Positions 7,779-17,384 of a DNA stretch of 47,032 nt are shown here, one piece after another. Position numbers and translations under genes: made by a program. The notes below the pieces were generated by a model. The model did not search any database, was not told where the DNA came from, and was given only the letters and a program-made list of their open reading frames with translations. The DNA comes from Cryobacterium adonitolivorans (GTDB taxonomy: Bacteria; Actinomycetota; Actinomycetes; Actinomycetales; Microbacteriaceae), in NCBI RefSeq assembly GCF_004402695.1, contig NZ_SOFL01000015.1, positions 1-47,032 on the forward strand, in the 5' to 3' direction. Each line of letters starts with the position of its first letter. Position 1 is the first letter of the stretch.

Positions 7779-7846
7779 CATGACCCGGTATAGCGCATGA
7801 CTCGATACAGCGCATGATTCGACACAACGCATGACTCGATACATCG
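7779..7846 (+). repeat. Four tandem 17-bp repeats spanning the DUF1697 start codon
   Basis: Four direct copies of a unit like CATGACTCGATACAGCG begin at 7779, 7796, 7813 and 7830. Each holds an ATG. The first three open a 6-codon ORF (Met-Thr/Ile-Arg-Tyr/His-Ser/Asn-Ala) whose TGA overlaps the ATG of the next copy as ATGA. The fourth copy carries the real start of the DUF1697 gene, and its last bases differ so that the frame stays open. A -10-like CAGACT ends 6 bases before the first ATG. Confidence 0.9.
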
Positions 7847-8370
7847 CCTTGCTGCGCGGCATCAACGTCGGCGGCATCACCATAAAGATGGCCGACCTGG
7901 CCGAGGCCGTCGCCGCACTCGGCCACACGGGAGTGACGACCATCCTGGCCAGCGGCAACGTGGTATTCGAGAGCGATCAGACGGATGTCGCCGCCCTCAA
8001 AACCGACCTGGAGCTGGCGCTGTCGGAGCGGTTCGGCTACGACGCCTGGGTGGTGCTGCTCACCAGCGGCGAACTCGCCGCGGCCGTTGACGCCTATCCT
8101 TTCGACGACCGTGACGGCTGGCACTCCTACATCCTGTTCGCCTCACAGCCTGCCGTGCTCGACGAGCTGGTCCAGGCCGCACCCAAGCTCGATCCTCTGG
8201 ACGAGAATGTCCAGCCGGGCGAGAGCCTGCTCTACTGGCAGGTGCGCAGGGAGGTGGGCATCAAGAGCCCCTTCAGCACGCTCAGCGCCAAGGCGCGATT
8301 CAAATCGAGCACCACGAACCGCAATCTGCGCACGCTGCGCAAGATCCTCGCCGTGCCGCCAGCACGGTGA
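7831..8370 (+). CDS. DUF1697 domain protein
   Basis: A 179-residue protein opening with MTRYIALLRGINVGG, the family hallmark, followed by KMADL, SGNVVFES and a C-terminal TTRNLRT-like segment (TTNRNLRTLRKI). DUF1697 proteins are small soluble cytoplasmic proteins of unknown function with a ferredoxin-like fold. The start lies in the last of four tandem 17-bp repeats, with three overlapping mini-ORFs before it, so its translation may depend on re-initiation. It is 84 bases past pdxT on the same strand and probably in its own unit. Confidence 0.88.
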   Translation: MTRYIALLRGINVGGITIKMADLAEAVAALGHTGVTTILASGNVVFESDQTDVAALKTDLELALSERFGYDAWVVLLTSGELAAAVDAYPFDDRDGWHSYILFASQPAVLDELVQAAPKLDPLDENVQPGESLLYWQVRREVGIKSPFSTLSAKARFKSSTTNRNLRTLRKILAVPPAR

Positions 8371-8396
8371 GTCCAGCCCGGTACGTCCAGCCCGGT
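8371..8396. repeat. Two direct 12-bp repeats after the DUF1697 gene
   Basis: GTCCAGCCCGGT occurs at 8371-8382 and 8385-8396 (period 14), starting right after the DUF1697 stop codon. The remaining gap to yebC holds a possible -10 TACACT at 8428-8433. Confidence 0.6.
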
Positions 8397-8536
8397 GAGC
8401 CGAGGGACGGCTCGCGGGCGCCCGAGCTACACTGGGAGGGCACTGAGCGGTCACCCGATCGCGGTGCCAGCAGACGACGCAGGAAGCGCGTCGCACGCGT
8501 AAGCGACAATACGATTTAGCGACAATCGGGAGATTC

Positions 8537-9301
8537 ATGTCCGGGCATTCCAAGTGGGCGACCACCAAGCACCAGAAGGCTGTCACCGACTCGCGTCGGG
8601 CGAAGGCGTTCGCCAAGCTGATCAAGAACATCGAGGTGGCCGCCCGCATGGGCGGCGCCGACCTCTCGGGCAACCCGACGCTCGTCGACGCCATCCAGAA
8701 GGCGAAGAAGACCTCGGTCCCCAACGACAACATCGACCGCGCCGTCAAGCGCGGCGCCGGCCTCTCCGGTGAAGCCGTCGACTACACCACGATCATGTAC
8801 GAGGGCTACGCCGCCAACGGTGTCGCCATCATGATCGAGTGCCTCACCGACAACAAGAACCGTGCCGCCGCCGAGGTGCGCACCACGGTCAGCCGCAACG
8901 GCGGCAACATGGCCGACCCGGGCAGCGTCGCTTATAACTTCCACCGCAAGGGCATCGTCGTGGTTCCCAAAGGCAACGACGTCACCGAAGACGACGTTCT
9001 CGCTGCGGTGCTCGACGCCGGAGCCGAGGAAGTCATCGATGACGGCGACAAGTTCGAGGTCTTCAGCGAGGCCCACGACCTCGTCGCCACCCGCACCGCC
9101 CTGCAGACGGCCGGCATCGACTATGACTCCGCCGACATCGCCTTCGTCCCGCAGCTCAAGATCGAGGTCGACGCCGAGACCGCCCGCAAGGTGTTCAGGC
9201 TCATCGACGCCCTCGAGGAACTCGACGACGTGCAGAACATCTACAGCAACTACGACGTCTCGGCCGCGGTCCAGGCCGAGCTCGAAGCAGACAGCGAATA
9301 G
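8537..9301 (+). CDS. yebC: YebC/PmpR family protein
   Basis: The 254-residue protein begins [16 protein letters not shown] and has the family features [25 protein letters not shown] and the acidic C-terminal domain. YebC proteins have been described as DNA-binding transcription factors, and some paralogs act on stalled ribosomes; which applies here cannot be told. It leads the ruvCAB genes, an arrangement conserved in many bacteria, and ruvC starts 7 bases after its stop, so it is probably the first gene of that operon. Confidence 0.95.
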   Translation: MSGHSKWATTKHQKAVTDSRRAKAFAKLIKNIEVAARMGGADLSGNPTLVDAIQKAKKTSVPNDNIDRAVKRGAGLSGEAVDYTTIMYEGYAANGVAIMIECLTDNKNRAAAEVRTTVSRNGGNMADPGSVAYNFHRKGIVVVPKGNDVTEDDVLAAVLDAGAEEVIDDGDKFEVFSEAHDLVATRTALQTAGIDYDSADIAFVPQLKIEVDAETARKVFRLIDALEELDDVQNIYSNYDVSAAVQAELEADSE

Positions 9302-9308
9302 CCCACCG

Positions 9309-9962
9309 ATGACGGTCAGGGTGCTGGGCATCGACCCGGGCCTGACCCGCTGCGGCGTCGGGATCGTCGACGTCGCAGCGAACCGTTCGGCGACCCTGGT
9401 CGACGTGCAGGTACTGCGCAGCTCACCAGACCTGCCCCTCGAACGCCGCCTGCTGCTGATCAGTGAGGGCCTCGAAGAGCTCCTCGACCGGCACCAGCCA
9501 CACTTCGTGGCCATCGAGCGCGTCTTCGCGCAACAGAACGTGAGCACGGTGATGGGCACCGCCCAGATCAGCGGGGTGGCCCTCATGCTCGCCGCCAAGC
9601 GCGGCCTGACGGTGACGCAGCACACCCCGAGCGAGGTCAAGGCCGCGATCACGGGTTACGGCGCCGCGGACAAGAAGCAGGTCGGCACCATGGTCGCCCG
9701 GGTGCTGGGACTCGCCGAGATCCCGAAACCGGCCGATGCCGCCGACGCCCTCGCACTGGCCATCTGCCACGCGTGGCGCACCGGCGCCGCCGGCGGGGTG
9801 CTCCCCACCAGCGGTACGGTCGCCGCGGGCACCAGGTCCACCCCCACGCTCACGCCCGGTGCGCTCACCCCGGCGCAGAAGGCCTGGCGCGACGCCGAGC
9901 GCGGCAACGCGCCGGGGTCGACGGCTGCAGCGTCGGCGGCGCACCGTAGGCTGGCTAGGTGA
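9309..9962 (+). CDS. ruvC: Holliday junction resolvase RuvC
   Basis: RuvC is the dimeric endonuclease that cuts Holliday junctions held by RuvAB. Catalytic acidic residues are visible: D9 in GIDPG, E70 in AIERVF, and D143 and D146 in [10 protein letters not shown]. After residue 155 there is a Gly/Thr/Ala-rich tail of about 60 residues, making it 217 residues, longer than the 173 of E. coli RuvC; such tails look dispensable. The ATG at 9309 matches the family N-terminus. Its stop TGA overlaps the GTG start of ruvA. Confidence 0.95.
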   Translation: MTVRVLGIDPGLTRCGVGIVDVAANRSATLVDVQVLRSSPDLPLERRLLLISEGLEELLDRHQPHFVAIERVFAQQNVSTVMGTAQISGVALMLAAKRGLTVTQHTPSEVKAAITGYGAADKKQVGTMVARVLGLAEIPKPADAADALALAICHAWRTGAAGGVLPTSGTVAAGTRSTPTLTPGALTPAQKAWRDAERGNAPGSTAAASAAHRRLAR

Positions 9963-10609
9963 TCTCTTCAGTGCGTGGCCCAGTCCTTTCAGCCCTGGGC
10001 TCAACCGTCGTGATCGAGGTCGGCGGAGTCGGACTGGCCCTCCAGGTCACCCCGTCGACGGCCCTGGCCGCCAGGGTCGGCATCGAAACCCGCCTCGCCA
10101 CCACCCTGATCGTTCGTGAAGACTCCCTGACCCTCTACGGCTTCCCCAGCGCCGAAGAACTCGCCGTGTTCGAGCTTCTCGTCGGTGTCACCGGCGTTGG
10201 TCCCAAGTCCGCGCTCGGCGTGCTCGCCGTGCTCACCCCCAACCAGATCGCCATCGCCGTCAACGCCGAAGACGATGCGGTGTTCCGCAAGGTCAGCGGG
10301 ATCGGACCGAAGACCGCCAAGCTCATTGTGCTGTCCCTGATCGGCAAGGTCGCTGTCACCAGCGCCGCCGCGACCCCCGGACGCGCCGGCGTCGCCACGG
10401 CCACCGTCGGAGCCAGCGTGCAGGCGGCCCTGATCGGCCTCGGCTGGTCTGAGCGGGTCGCCGCCCAGGCCGTTGAGGAGATCCTGGCCGGCAGCACCGC
10501 CGAGTTCGACGCAGAGGAAGCCGGGGTCGGGGCTGTGCTGCGCCTGGCGCTGGCCCGGCTCGGCCCGGCGCAGCACGCCGGCGCTGCCAACGCGGCGGAG
10601 CGTCGCTGA
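9959..10609 (+). CDS. ruvA: Holliday junction DNA helicase subunit RuvA
   Basis: RuvA tetramers bind four-way junctions and load RuvB. The 216-residue sequence has the N-terminal OB fold ([10 protein letters not shown]), paired helix-hairpin-helix motifs ([10 protein letters not shown] and VSGIGPKTA) and the C-terminal RuvB-binding domain after an Ala/Val-rich linker. The start is GTG, overlapping the ruvC stop as GTGA; its own stop overlaps the ruvB ATG as TGATG. The three genes are therefore translationally coupled. Confidence 0.95.
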   Translation: MISSVRGPVLSALGSTVVIEVGGVGLALQVTPSTALAARVGIETRLATTLIVREDSLTLYGFPSAEELAVFELLVGVTGVGPKSALGVLAVLTPNQIAIAVNAEDDAVFRKVSGIGPKTAKLIVLSLIGKVAVTSAAATPGRAGVATATVGASVQAALIGLGWSERVAAQAVEEILAGSTAEFDAEEAGVGAVLRLALARLGPAQHAGAANAAERR

Positions 10610-11643
10610 TGACCCAGGATCCCGGCGTCGACCTGACCAATCCGGCTCTCGAGGGCGACGCGGAGCTGGCCTTCGAGGGCGCCCTGCGCCCCAAGAGCCT
10701 CACCGAGTTCGTCGGCCAACAGAAGGTGCGCGGCCAGCTGCAGCTGCTGCTGACCGCGGCGGCCATGCAACAGCGCACCCCCGACCACATCCTGCTGGCC
10801 GGCCCGCCCGGCCTGGGCAAGACGACCCTCGCCATGATCATCGCCTACGAGGGCAACCGGCCGCTGCGCATGTCCAGCGGCCCCGCCATCCAGCACGCCG
10901 GTGACCTGGCCGCCGTCCTGTCCTCCCTCGTGCCCGGCGAGGTGCTCTTCATCGACGAGATCCACCGGATGGCCCGCTCCGCCGAAGAGATGCTCTACCT
11001 GGCGATGGAAGACTTCCGCATCGACATCATGGTCGGCAAGGGCGCCGGCGCCACGTCGGTGCCGCTGGACCTGGCCCCGTTCACACTGGTCGGCGCCACG
11101 ACACGCTCGGGAATGCTGCCGAACCCTCTGCGCGACAGATTCGGATTCACGGCCCACCTCGAGTTCTACGCCGACGCCGAACTCGAACTCGTGCTGGTGC
11201 GCGCTGCCCGCCTGCTCGGGCTGGTCATCGACCGGGAAGCCATCGCCGAGATCGCCGGCCGGTGCCGGGGGACCCCACGAATCGCCAACCGGCTGTTGCG
11301 CCGGGTGCGCGACTACGCGCTCGTGCACGGCGGAGACGCGGATCTGGCGGCCGTTCACGCGGCCCTGGAACTCTACGATGTCGATCAAATCGGACTCGAC
11401 AGGCTCGACCGCGAGGTCATGAACATCGTCCTCACCCGGTTTGGGGGTGGACCGGTTGGGCTCAATACGCTGGCCGTCTCGGTGGGGGAGGAGCCCGAAA
11501 CCATCGAATCGGTCGTCGAGCCCTTCCTGGTACGGATAGGCTTCCTCACGCGTACCCCGCGTGGGCGGGTTGCCACTTCCGCAGCGTGGCGGCATTTCGG
11601 CTTGAGTAATCCTCAGGCTGCGCTCACCTTGGATGTTCTATAA
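10609..11643 (+). CDS. ruvB: Holliday junction branch migration ATPase RuvB
   Basis: RuvB is the hexameric AAA+ motor for branch migration. The sequence shows Walker A GPPGLGKT (residues 65-72), Walker B FIDEIHR, sensor GATTRSG, and the C-terminal winged helix ending in the family sequence TPRGRVAT. The length of 344 residues is standard. Its start overlaps the ruvA stop by one base, and it ends the operon; yajC follows after 120 bases. Confidence 0.97.
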   Translation: MTQDPGVDLTNPALEGDAELAFEGALRPKSLTEFVGQQKVRGQLQLLLTAAAMQQRTPDHILLAGPPGLGKTTLAMIIAYEGNRPLRMSSGPAIQHAGDLAAVLSSLVPGEVLFIDEIHRMARSAEEMLYLAMEDFRIDIMVGKGAGATSVPLDLAPFTLVGATTRSGMLPNPLRDRFGFTAHLEFYADAELELVLVRAARLLGLVIDREAIAEIAGRCRGTPRIANRLLRRVRDYALVHGGDADLAAVHAALELYDVDQIGLDRLDREVMNIVLTRFGGGPVGLNTLAVSVGEEPETIESVVEPFLVRIGFLTRTPRGRVATSAAWRHFGLSNPQAALTLDVL

Positions 11644-11682
11644 TTCAAGCTGGTCAGGCACGTACCTCCGACCGGCTCCCCC

Positions 11683-11718
11683 CAGCCACGCACACAAAAA
11701 CAGCCACGCACACAAAAA
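11683..11718. repeat. Two tandem 18-bp repeats before yajC
   Basis: CAGCCACGCACACAAAAA is present twice back to back, 45 bases before the yajC start and within the ruvB-yajC gap. Confidence 0.85.
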
Positions 11719-11763
11719 ACTTCGTCGCGACACCACGCTCGCACGGGAAGGTTTCACAGTTCT

Positions 11764-12186
11764 ATGGATCCGTTGACTCTTGTCATGCTCGCCGTTCTGG
11801 CGTTGCTCGTGTTCTTCATGTTTCGCAATGGCCGCAAGCGCCAGAAGGACACCTTGGCCCTGCAGTCGAAGATGGTGGCCGGCGCAGACGTGATGACCAA
11901 CTTCGGCCTCTACGGCACCATTGTGTCGATCGATGAGGAAGAGAACAAGGTCGCCCTGGAGATCGCACCCGGCACCATCGTGCAGATCCACCGCCAGACG
12001 ATCGCTCGCGTCGTCGAGCCCACCGTTGCCGGCGACGACGTCGTCCTCGATGAGACCGCTGACGGCGACGCCGGCACCCCGGCCGTCGTCGGCGAGCCCG
12101 AGTACGGCCAGCGCACAGAATTCGAGCCCAGGACCGATGAGGTCGCGCCCGACAACAACACCGAACCCAAACAGGGCGACGCGTAA
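11764..12186 (+). CDS. yajC: Preprotein translocase accessory subunit YajC
   Basis: YajC is a small inner-membrane partner of SecDF. The 140-residue protein has one N-terminal membrane segment (about residues 4-20), the basic stretch RNGRKRQK, and the conserved soluble part with VMTNFGLYGTIVSID. After residue 95 there is an acidic, low-complexity tail. It is 63 bases upstream of secD on the same strand, the usual yajC-secD-secF order. Confidence 0.93.
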   Translation: MDPLTLVMLAVLALLVFFMFRNGRKRQKDTLALQSKMVAGADVMTNFGLYGTIVSIDEEENKVALEIAPGTIVQIHRQTIARVVEPTVAGDDVVLDETADGDAGTPAVVGEPEYGQRTEFEPRTDEVAPDNNTEPKQGDA

Positions 12187-12249
12187 CACACCCACTCCGG
12201 CTACGCACCCTCGGGCGCGGGCACGAGCAAAGAAAGCTGAGTTCAATAG

Positions 12250-14004
12250 GTGGCTAAGTCGTCTCCGACCAAGAAGGCCTGGCGCTCCCTGACCTGGCTT
12301 GGCCTGATCATCGTCGGTCTCATCGCTCTGAACGGAGCCGGCGTTCTCACCGGCGGGGGGTCGTGGACGCCGAAGCTGGCGCTGGACCTCGAGGGTGGCA
12401 CCCAGATCATCCTGGCGCCCAAGCTCGAGTCCGGCCAGACCGTCTCGTCCGAGCAGCTCAACCAGGCTGTGTCGATCATCCGCCAGCGCATCGACTCCTC
12501 GGGTGTCTCCGAATCGGAGATCAACACCCAGGGTGGACAGAACATTGTCGTCTCGATTCCCGGAACCCCGGACGACGCCACCCTGAACCGCATCGAGTCC
12601 TCGGCCAAGCTCGAGTTCCGCCCGGTCCTGGTGGCCTCAGCGCCCACCGAAGACAGTGTCGGCGCCGACGGCTCTACCGCGACGCCCACGCCCGGCGCCA
12701 CTGATGAGGCCACCGCGCCGGCAACGGATGCCGCGGCAGATCCAGCCGCTGAGACGCCGGCTGTCGCCCCCACCGACGCGAGCGACCTGAACAACATCAC
12801 CCCCGCCCTGCAGGCGGAGTTCGATTCGTTCCAGTGCAGCGACATCGACACCAGCAACGTCGCACCGGCCGATCAGCCCCTGATCACCTGCGAGACCGAT
12901 GGGTCGGTCAAGTACATCCTCGGCCCGGTCGAGGTGAGCGGCGAGAACATCTCCGACGCCACCAACGGCCAGGTCACCACGCAGAGCGGCGCCACCACCG
13001 GCGAATGGGCCGTCAACATCGTCTTCGACGGCACCGGCACCAAGTCGTTCGCCGACGTCACGACCCGCCTCAGCGGCCTCGAGGGCGCGCAGAACCAGTT
13101 CGCCATCGTGCTGGACGGCAGCGTCATCTCCGCACCGCGCACGCTGGCCGTGATCACCGACGGCAAGCCCCAGATCACCGGCTCGTTCGACCAGGACACG
13201 TCCAAGGCCCTCGCGGACCAGCTGAAGTTCGGCGCCCTGCCGATCAGCTTCACCGTGCAGAGCCAGGACACCATCTCGGCCACCCTCGGTTCGACCCAGC
13301 TGCAGAGCGGCCTGATCGCCGGCCTCATCGGCCTGATACTCGTGGTGCTCTACTCCCTGGCCCAGTACCGGCTCCTGGGGCTGGTGACGGTGGCATCGCT
13401 CGCCGTTGCGGGCGTGATCACTTACTTCCTGATCACCCTGCTCTCCTGGCGGGAGGGCTACCGGCTGTCGCTGGCCGGTGTGGCCGGCCTCATCGTGGCC
13501 ATCGGTATCACCGCTGACTCCTTCATCGTGTACTTCGAGCGAGTGCGCGACGAGCTGCGCGACGGCAGGGGGCTGGTGTCGTCGGTCGAAGCCGGTTGGC
13601 GCCGCGCCATCCGCACCATCATCGCCTCCGACACGGTCAACTTCCTCGCCGCCGCCGTGCTGTTCATCCTGGCCGTCGGCAACGTGCGTGGTTTCGCCCT
13701 GACCCTGGGACTGACCACACTGGTGGACCTCCTGGTCGTGGCGCTGTTCACCCACCCGGTGCTGCAGCTGCTCGCCCGCACCAAGTTCTTCGGCGAGGGG
13801 CACACGCTCAGCGGGCTCGACCCGCGGGCCCTCGGTGCCGTCTACCGCGGCCGCGCCCAGTTCCAGCCCTCCGCCGAGGTGGCCTCACGCAAGGCCACGT
13901 CCTCAAGCAAGGAGGCCGCGAAGCGCCAGACCATCGCCGAACGCAAGGCGGCTGAGCTCGTCGGTTCCGGCTCCAGTAAGTCGACCGACGGGAAGGATTC
14001 CTAA
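12250..14004 (+). CDS. secD: Protein translocase subunit SecD
   Basis: SecD uses the proton gradient with SecF to drive late steps of Sec export. The 584-residue protein has an N-terminal membrane segment (about residues 14-34), the motif LALDLEGGTQI, a large periplasm-side domain, and a C-terminal bundle of membrane segments from about residue 354. Between about residues 135 and 185 there is an Ala/Thr/Pro/Asp-rich low-complexity insert, as seen in actinobacterial SecD. The start is GTG at 12250. The stop TAA overlaps the secF ATG (TAATG). Confidence 0.95.
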   Translation: MAKSSPTKKAWRSLTWLGLIIVGLIALNGAGVLTGGGSWTPKLALDLEGGTQIILAPKLESGQTVSSEQLNQAVSIIRQRIDSSGVSESEINTQGGQNIVVSIPGTPDDATLNRIESSAKLEFRPVLVASAPTEDSVGADGSTATPTPGATDEATAPATDAAADPAAETPAVAPTDASDLNNITPALQAEFDSFQCSDIDTSNVAPADQPLITCETDGSVKYILGPVEVSGENISDATNGQVTTQSGATTGEWAVNIVFDGTGTKSFADVTTRLSGLEGAQNQFAIVLDGSVISAPRTLAVITDGKPQITGSFDQDTSKALADQLKFGALPISFTVQSQDTISATLGSTQLQSGLIAGLIGLILVVLYSLAQYRLLGLVTVASLAVAGVITYFLITLLSWREGYRLSLAGVAGLIVAIGITADSFIVYFERVRDELRDGRGLVSSVEAGWRRAIRTIIASDTVNFLAAAVLFILAVGNVRGFALTLGLTTLVDLLVVALFTHPVLQLLARTKFFGEGHTLSGLDPRALGAVYRGRAQFQPSAEVASRKATSSSKEAAKRQTIAERKAAELVGSGSSKSTDGKDS

Positions 14005-15038
14005 TGGCCAGCTTCAACCAGTTCGGCAACGATCTGCACACGGGCAAGCTTTCCTACAACATCGTCGGACGCCGCAAGGTCTGGTATTCCATCGCAGCGG
14101 TCATGATCCTGATCGCGATCCTCGGCCCGGTCCTCCGCGGCGGCTTCACCTTCGGCATCGAGTTCACCGGAGGCTCCGAGTTCGTGCTGTCCGAGATCTC
14201 CACTGAGGACCAGGACGCGGCAGCCACTGCGGTCACCGACGTGGTGCCCGAAGCCGTCCCGAAGGTGTCCGTCGTCGGCAGCGACAGCATCCGGGTACAG
14301 ACCGACCAGCTCAGTGACACCGAGAGCCGGGAGGTACGCGCCGCTCTGGCCACCGCATACAGCGTCGACGCTGCCCAGGTGACGTCCTCGTTCATCGGCC
14401 CGTCCTGGGGTCAGGACATCACCGGTTCCGCCATCCGCGCCCTGCTCACCTTCCTGGTTCTCGCCGGAGCGGTAATGGCTCTGTACTTCCGCACCTGGAA
14501 GATGGCCGTGGCTGCCATGGTGGCTCTGTTGCACGACCTCGTGATCACGGCGGGTTTCTACGGCATCACCGGCTTCGAGATCACTCCGGCGGCCGTAATC
14601 GGCTTCCTCACGATCCTGGGCTACTCGCTGTACGACACCGTTGTGGTGTTCGACAAGATCCGCGAGAACACCATGGAAGACGGTCCCGAATCCCGGCGCA
14701 CGTTTGCTGGCTCGGTCAACCTCGCGGTCAACCAGACCCTGGTGCGCTCGATCAACACGTCGATCGTGGCCGTCCTCCCCGTCGCCTCGATCCTCGTCAT
14801 CGGTGCGTTCGTGCTGGGTGCGGGGACCCTGCAGGACATCTCCCTGGCCCTGCTGATCGGTATGCTGGTGGGCACCTACTCCACGATCTTCATCGCTGCG
14901 CCGCTCTATGCTCAGCTGCGCGAGAACGAGCCGGAGATTCGCAAGCGCGACAAGAAGGCTCTCGCCCTCAGAGCCAAGGCCACCGGTACCTTGCCTGTCG
15001 CCGGCACGGATGCGACCCCCGCGGACGTTTCCGCGTGA
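14004..15038 (+). CDS. secF: Protein translocase subunit SecF
   Basis: SecF partners SecD in the membrane. The 344-residue product has an N-terminal membrane segment, the signature FGIEFTGG, and a C-terminal membrane bundle including GYSLYDTVVVFDKIREN, typical of the family. Translation is coupled to secD through a one-base overlap. In M. tuberculosis an apt gene lies between secF and rel; here rel follows after 93 bases and apt is absent. Confidence 0.95.
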   Translation: MASFNQFGNDLHTGKLSYNIVGRRKVWYSIAAVMILIAILGPVLRGGFTFGIEFTGGSEFVLSEISTEDQDAAATAVTDVVPEAVPKVSVVGSDSIRVQTDQLSDTESREVRAALATAYSVDAAQVTSSFIGPSWGQDITGSAIRALLTFLVLAGAVMALYFRTWKMAVAAMVALLHDLVITAGFYGITGFEITPAAVIGFLTILGYSLYDTVVVFDKIRENTMEDGPESRRTFAGSVNLAVNQTLVRSINTSIVAVLPVASILVIGAFVLGAGTLQDISLALLIGMLVGTYSTIFIAAPLYAQLRENEPEIRKRDKKALALRAKATGTLPVAGTDATPADVSA

Positions 15039-15131
15039 GCCGGTCTGCCCGGGAATATTCGACCGCATCCCTCGGGTTACCGTTTATCCGTTAGTACAGG
15101 GATAATTGGCGCCAGGGAGTGAGGTAACGAG

Positions 15132-17384
15132 ATGACAGAAACCACCACGCCATCCGCCGCGTCACTGCGTCGCCTGGTGCCCCGCATCTTCTCCAGGGCT
15201 CAGCCCGTCGGCGCCGTCGACACACTGCTGAAGACCGTGCGCACCCACCATCCCAAGGTGGACCTGTCGATCATTGAACGGGCGTACGCGGCCGCCGAGC
15301 GGGCCCACGAGGGCCAGAAACGCCGCAGCGGCGAGCCGTACATCACCCATCCCGTCGCGGTCGCCCAGATCCTGGCCGACCTCGGGATCGGTCCCAAGAC
15401 CGTGGCCGCGGCCCTGTTGCACGACACCGTCGAGGACACCGACTACACCCTGGATGCGTTGCGGGCCGATTTCGGTGACGAGATCACCATGCTAGTGGAC
15501 GGCGTCACCAAGCTCGACAAGGTGAAGTACGGCGACAGCACCCAGGCCGAGACCGTTCGCAAGATGATCGTCGCGATGTCCAAGGACATCCGGGTGCTCA
15601 TCATCAAGCTTGCCGACCGCCTGCACAACGCCCGCACCTGGGGCTTCGTGCCGGCCGAGTCAGCGAGCCGCAAGGCCACCGAGACCCTCGAGATCTACGC
15701 CCCGCTGGCCCACCGCCTGGGAATCCAGACCATCAAGTGGGAGCTCGAAGACCTCTCCTTCGGGGTGCTGTACCCGAAGCTGTACGCCGAGATCGAAAGC
15801 CTCGTCAAGCAGCGCACCCCGCAGCGCGAGGAGTTCGTGCAGTACGTCATCGACGCGATCAATGACGATCTCAAGGCCGCGCGCATCCGCGGCAAGGTGG
15901 CCGGCCGGCCCAAGCAGTATTACTCGATCTACCAGAAGATGGTCGTACGCGGCCGCGAGTTCGACGAGATCTACGACCTCGTCGGGATCCGAGTCCTGGT
16001 GAATTCGGTGCGCGACTGTTACGCGGTGCTCGGTGCCATCCACGCGCGCTGGACACCGCTGCCCGGCCGGTTCAAGGACTACATCGCCACCCCCAAGTTC
16101 AACCTGTACCAGTCACTGCACACCACGGTTCTCGGCCCGAGCGGACGCCCCGTTGAGATCCAGATCCGTACCCAGGACATGCACGAGCGCGCCGAGTACG
16201 GCGTCGCCTCGCACTGGAAGTACAAGGAGCAGGTCAACGGCAAGAGCTCCGGCCCGGGCCCGCAGAGCGACACCGACATGGCCTGGCTGGCCCATATCTC
16301 CGACTGGCAGGCCGAAACGGCCGACCCGAACGAGTTCCTCGATTCCCTGCGCTACGAGATCGGCGCCAAGGAGGTCTACGTCTTCACGCCCAAGGGGCGC
16401 GTGATCGGCCTGCCCGCCGACGCCACCCCGGTGGACTTCGCGTACGCCGTGCACACCGAGGTGGGCCACCGCACCATGGGCGCCAAGGTCAACGGCCGGC
16501 TCGTGCCGCTGGAGAGCTCGCTCAGCACCGGCGATGTCGTGGAGGTCTTCACCTCCAAGAACCCGGACTCTGGTCCCAGCCAGGATTGGCTGAACTTCGT
16601 CAAGAGCCCCCGCGCGCGCAACAAGATTCGCCAGTGGTTCACCAAGGAACGCCGCGACGAGGCCATCGAACAAGGCCGCGACGCCATCGCCAGGGCCATG
16701 CGCAAGCAGAACCTGCCGCTGCAGAAGCTGATGAACCAGGACTCGTTCGCCGAGGTCGCCGCCGTCATGCGCTACGAAGACGTCTCGGCGTTGTATGCCG
16801 CCGTCGGCGAAGGCCACGTGTCGACGCAGTCGGTGCTGGAGAAGGTCGTGGCCACGCTGCAGAGCGTGGAGGAAAGCGACGCGACGGACCTGCCGTTCAC
16901 CCCGAACGGCCGCACCCAGACGCTGCGCAACAACGACTCCGGGATCCTGGTGCGCGGCGCCCCCGACATCCTCGTCAAGCTGGCGCGCTGCTGCACGCCG
17001 GTTCCCGGCGACAAGATTGTCGGGTTCATCACCCGCGGCTCCGGTGTGTCCGTGCACCAGTTCGACTGCCACAACGTGCAGGAGCTGCTCAAGGAACCCG
17101 AGCGGATGATCGACGTCGACTGGGCGCCGACCTCCAAGAGCCTGTTCCTTGTCCAGATTCAGATCGAGGCCCTTGACCGGTCCGGCCTGCTCTCCGACGT
17201 CACCCGGGTGCTGTCCGAGCACCACGTCAACATCCTCTCGGCGACCGTGCACACCTCCAGCGACCGGCTTGCCATCAGCCGCTTCGTGTTCGAGATGGGC
17301 GACACCACCCACCTCGACCGGGTGCTGAACGCGGTGCGCCGCATCGACGCCGTCTACGACGTCTACAGGGTCAGCGACGGCTGA
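15132..17384 (+). CDS. rel: Bifunctional (p)ppGpp synthetase/hydrolase Rel
   Basis: Rel makes (p)ppGpp from ATP and GTP/GDP on starved ribosomes and also hydrolyses it. Domains in order in 750 residues: the hydrolase HD domain with LLHDTVEDT (H97, D98, E101, D102), the synthetase domain with RFKD (residues 313-316, the charge motif of bifunctional enzymes), a TGS domain (from about 415, VYVFTPKG), the Cys-containing domain RCCTPVPGD (about 619), and a C-terminal ACT domain. Both active sites look intact. GTGAGG before the ATG at 15132 is the likely ribosome binding site. Its last 14 bases overlap the 3' end of the opposite gene. Confidence 0.96.
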   Translation: MTETTTPSAASLRRLVPRIFSRAQPVGAVDTLLKTVRTHHPKVDLSIIERAYAAAERAHEGQKRRSGEPYITHPVAVAQILADLGIGPKTVAAALLHDTVEDTDYTLDALRADFGDEITMLVDGVTKLDKVKYGDSTQAETVRKMIVAMSKDIRVLIIKLADRLHNARTWGFVPAESASRKATETLEIYAPLAHRLGIQTIKWELEDLSFGVLYPKLYAEIESLVKQRTPQREEFVQYVIDAINDDLKAARIRGKVAGRPKQYYSIYQKMVVRGREFDEIYDLVGIRVLVNSVRDCYAVLGAIHARWTPLPGRFKDYIATPKFNLYQSLHTTVLGPSGRPVEIQIRTQDMHERAEYGVASHWKYKEQVNGKSSGPGPQSDTDMAWLAHISDWQAETADPNEFLDSLRYEIGAKEVYVFTPKGRVIGLPADATPVDFAYAVHTEVGHRTMGAKVNGRLVPLESSLSTGDVVEVFTSKNPDSGPSQDWLNFVKSPRARNKIRQWFTKERRDEAIEQGRDAIARAMRKQNLPLQKLMNQDSFAEVAAVMRYEDVSALYAAVGEGHVSTQSVLEKVVATLQSVEESDATDLPFTPNGRTQTLRNNDSGILVRGAPDILVKLARCCTPVPGDKIVGFITRGSGVSVHQFDCHNVQELLKEPERMIDVDWAPTSKSLFLVQIQIEALDRSGLLSDVTRVLSEHHVNILSATVHTSSDRLAISRFVFEMGDTTHLDRVLNAVRRIDAVYDVYRVSDG

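Noticed and set aside
7779..7846. CRISPR array
   Set aside because: The 17-bp units abut without spacers and there are no cas genes.
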